NCBI GenBank assembly: GCA_024277895.1
Contig: JAJRUH010000148.1
Coordinates: 1 to 35,122 of the forward strand
Direction: 5' to 3'
Source of the DNA: Bacteroidota bacterium
Lineage (GTDB): Bacteria > Bacteroidota > Bacteroidia > Bacteroidales > JAADGE01
DNA: 35,122 bases
Below, in pieces: positions 33,623-35,122 of this stretch (position 1 is its first letter; each line of letters opens with the position of its first letter). The notes beneath the pieces were generated by a model. That model had not been told where the DNA came from. It ran no database searches and saw only the letters and a program-made list of their open reading frames with translations. A program made the position numbers and the translations under genes.

Positions 33623-34897
33623 TTAAATAAAAATCATAAAACCGACAGCTCCGAAACTTACAATGATTGTTATTAAAAATCCGATTAATATTGGTTTACG
33701 TAAAGTTTTACTTCCCAATATTAAAGCATAAATCATTTTTAAAATATTATTACTTGCCGTTGCTAATAATACAGCTTTTACAATTAAATCAATCGATAAT
33801 GTTTTTAATCCGTTTTGAAAAAGATTTAAGACAAAAGGATCAATATCCGTAACACCAACAACTAATGATAAAATATCAATTCCGGAATCGCCGTATTTCT
33901 TAACGACAAAATCAGTAAGAACGGAGAAAAAAGCAAATAAGAATCCGAAAATAAGAGCTGTTTTAAATTCAAGCGGGTTTTTATGCTCTTCTTTTCGTTT
34001 ATTGCTGATTTTTGTTTCATTTTTTTTAGAATAAAAAATATAAGTTATTAATGCGGTTACTAAAATTAATATCCCGAAATAAGGTATTAATTTAATTGCA
34101 ATCGGCGGATTAAAAATAAATGCCAATAGTTCTAATCGAAGATACATCATTGAAGTTGCAACAATAATGGCTGCAGTAACTTTAAAAGCTGATTTCTCTT
34201 CTCTGCTTTTTTTTGCCAGAATAATTGTCGTTGCCGTACTGCTGTACAGTCCGCCGAGAACTGCAGTCAGCAATACACCTGAATTCGGGAAAACAAACTT
34301 TTTTAAAATATAGCTGATGTAAGAAATTGATGATACAGCAACAATTGCCAGCCATATGTTATAAAGTGACAAATTTACGGTTTCGGAAATCGGTTTATCA
34401 GGAAGCAAGGGTAAAATAATTCCTGCCAAAACAATAAATTTTGCAAATGTTAAGTATTCATCTTGGCCGAATTTTTTTGCAAAATGTTTCAAATTCTTTT
34501 TAATTTCTGTTAAAATTAAAATGCTTACAAAAACTAACAGAACTAACCATTTGCTGTGCAAATATACCAACGGAGTTAAAGTATATGTTATCATAGCAAT
34601 AACAACTGTTGTTAACCCGAATTCGCCTGTTTTTACAATTTTTTGATAATACGAAACAGTTAATAAAATAAACAAACTTACACCGCCAGTCAAAAACGGT
34701 ATTAAATTATCAGGCGAAATTATGTATAAAATAAATCCTAAAATTCCGATTAATGTAAAGGTTCTGTCAGTTCCGAAAAGTTGATGTTTATCATCATCAG
34801 AGTGATGAATTCGTTGTTCTAAACCAATGAGGAGAGAAAAAACAAAGACTAATGTAAAATTTATAAAATCAGCCGGAATGTGTTCTAAAAAGTTCAT
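33623..34897 (-). CDS. MgtC/SapB-domain and DUF4010-type membrane protein
   Basis: A 424-residue inner-membrane protein with about 12 hydrophobic segments. The N-terminal part resembles MgtC (FSLLIGLEQRIHH, FGTDRTFTLIGILGFI, GEFGLTTVVIAMITYTLT). After a charged spacer it is followed by a DUF4010-like half (LTAVLGGLYSSTATTIILAKKSREE, VVGVTDIDPFVLNLFQNG, ASNNILKMIYALILGSK). The TDIDPF and SSTATT segments are the family's most conserved stretches. Its role is unknown; MgtC relatives affect Mg2+ stress and membrane energetics. It lies 92 bp upstream of the lipoprotein and 91 bp downstream of the IS30 transposase stop, so the insertion may have changed its promoter. Confidence 0.85.
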   Translation of the reverse strand: MNFLEHIPADFINFTLVFVFSLLIGLEQRIHHSDDDKHQLFGTDRTFTLIGILGFILYIISPDNLIPFLTGGVSLFILLTVSYYQKIVKTGEFGLTTVVIAMITYTLTPLVYLHSKWLVLLVFVSILILTEIKKNLKHFAKKFGQDEYLTFAKFIVLAGIILPLLPDKPISETVNLSLYNIWLAIVAVSSISYISYILKKFVFPNSGVLLTAVLGGLYSSTATTIILAKKSREEKSAFKVTAAIIVATSMMYLRLELLAFIFNPPIAIKLIPYFGILILVTALITYIFYSKKNETKISNKRKEEHKNPLEFKTALIFGFLFAFFSVLTDFVVKKYGDSGIDILSLVVGVTDIDPFVLNLFQNGLKTLSIDLIVKAVLLATASNNILKMIYALILGSKTLRKPILIGFLITIIVSFGAVGFMIFI

Positions 34898-34988
34898 ATT
34901 GTTTTTTCACACGAATATATGAAAACTATTTGAAAATCGGATAGTATTTTGTTAATTTTGAAATTTATCGGAATAATGTTTGCAGAAT

Positions 34989-35122
34989 TCAAGTCACTAA
35001 TGCAACTTTTTCTTTTGTTAATAATTCATTTTTTACAAATATAGGATTTTCATAATTAAATCTCTTTCTTGGTCTGCTGTTTATTTTAATTTGCACTTGT
35101 TTTATAAACTCATCTGTTATCG
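34989..35122 (-). mobile_element. 3' end of IS30-family transposase, truncated by window edge
   Basis: The minus strand from the right edge is an open frame of 44 codons ending TGA at 34989-34991. It reads ITDEFIKQVQIKINSRPRKR then FNYENPIFV and ends KVALVT. The NSRPRKR-F-YENPIF block is the C-terminus of IS30-family DDE transposases of the Bacteroidota type (IS4351-like). The terminal inverted repeat probably overlaps the stop region around 34980-35005. The opposite inverted repeat and target duplication fall outside the window, so the copy's completeness is unknown. Confidence 0.8.

Overview
The window looks like a chromosomal segment of a low-G+C member of the Bacteroidota, with G+C near one third by eye. 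Four things point that way. The TonB-dependent receptor has a carboxypeptidase-regulatory-like N-terminal domain. Several genes carry Bacteroidota-type promoter boxes (TAnnTTTG). Shine-Dalgarno sites are scarce. An IS30-type transposase tail lies at the right edge. The genus cannot be named from this sequence alone.

Layout. (1) 1-9604 is a surface-polysaccharide locus: four glycosyltransferases, three or four SAM-methyltransferase-like proteins including a TylF-type O-methyltransferase, a PAPS-dependent sulfotransferase and a convergent Wzx-type flippase. The + strand genes overlap by 4 bp or lie very close, and an internal scar (3649-4008) separates two sub-blocks. (2) 9781-16127 holds a broken corA, a YfhO-type membrane protein, a decayed ECF sigma fragment joined to a gpsA tail, a CTAAACA microsatellite, and hypF without an obvious start codon. 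(3) 16165-18369 (minus) holds an alpha/beta hydrolase and a frameshifted APC-family permease. (4) 18723-24453 (minus) is a nearly complete UMP pathway in the order pyrD, pyrC, pyrEF fusion, [four-helix-bundle gene], pyrB, pyrI. Only carbamoyl-phosphate synthetase is missing. A 124-residue 23S-intervening-sequence-type protein sits between pyrEF and pyrB, flanked by oppositely oriented GTTTAG/CTAAAC arrays. (5) 24624-30727 (minus) holds trmB, a CoA-type Nudix, a LolC/E-FtsX permease, a second Nudix and tex. Two arrays of a related 43-44 bp tandem repeat lie between these genes. (6) 30847-35122 (minus) holds a TonB receptor, a small lipoprotein, an MgtC/DUF4010-type membrane protein and the 3' end of an IS30-family transposase.

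How the genes work together. The left block should build and export a methylated and possibly sulfated glycan. The pyr operon converts carbamoyl phosphate, aspartate and PRPP to UMP. The right end is an outer-membrane uptake module.

The most unusual material lies between the genes. There is a candidate mini-element (four-helix gene plus inverted heptamer/octamer arrays) inside the pyr operon, with a solo array of the same word beside a deletion scar. There is a dispersed 43-44 bp tandem repeat family. There are also several broken genes: two in-frame stops, two homopolymer frameshifts and one missing start. These may be real decay or assembly error.
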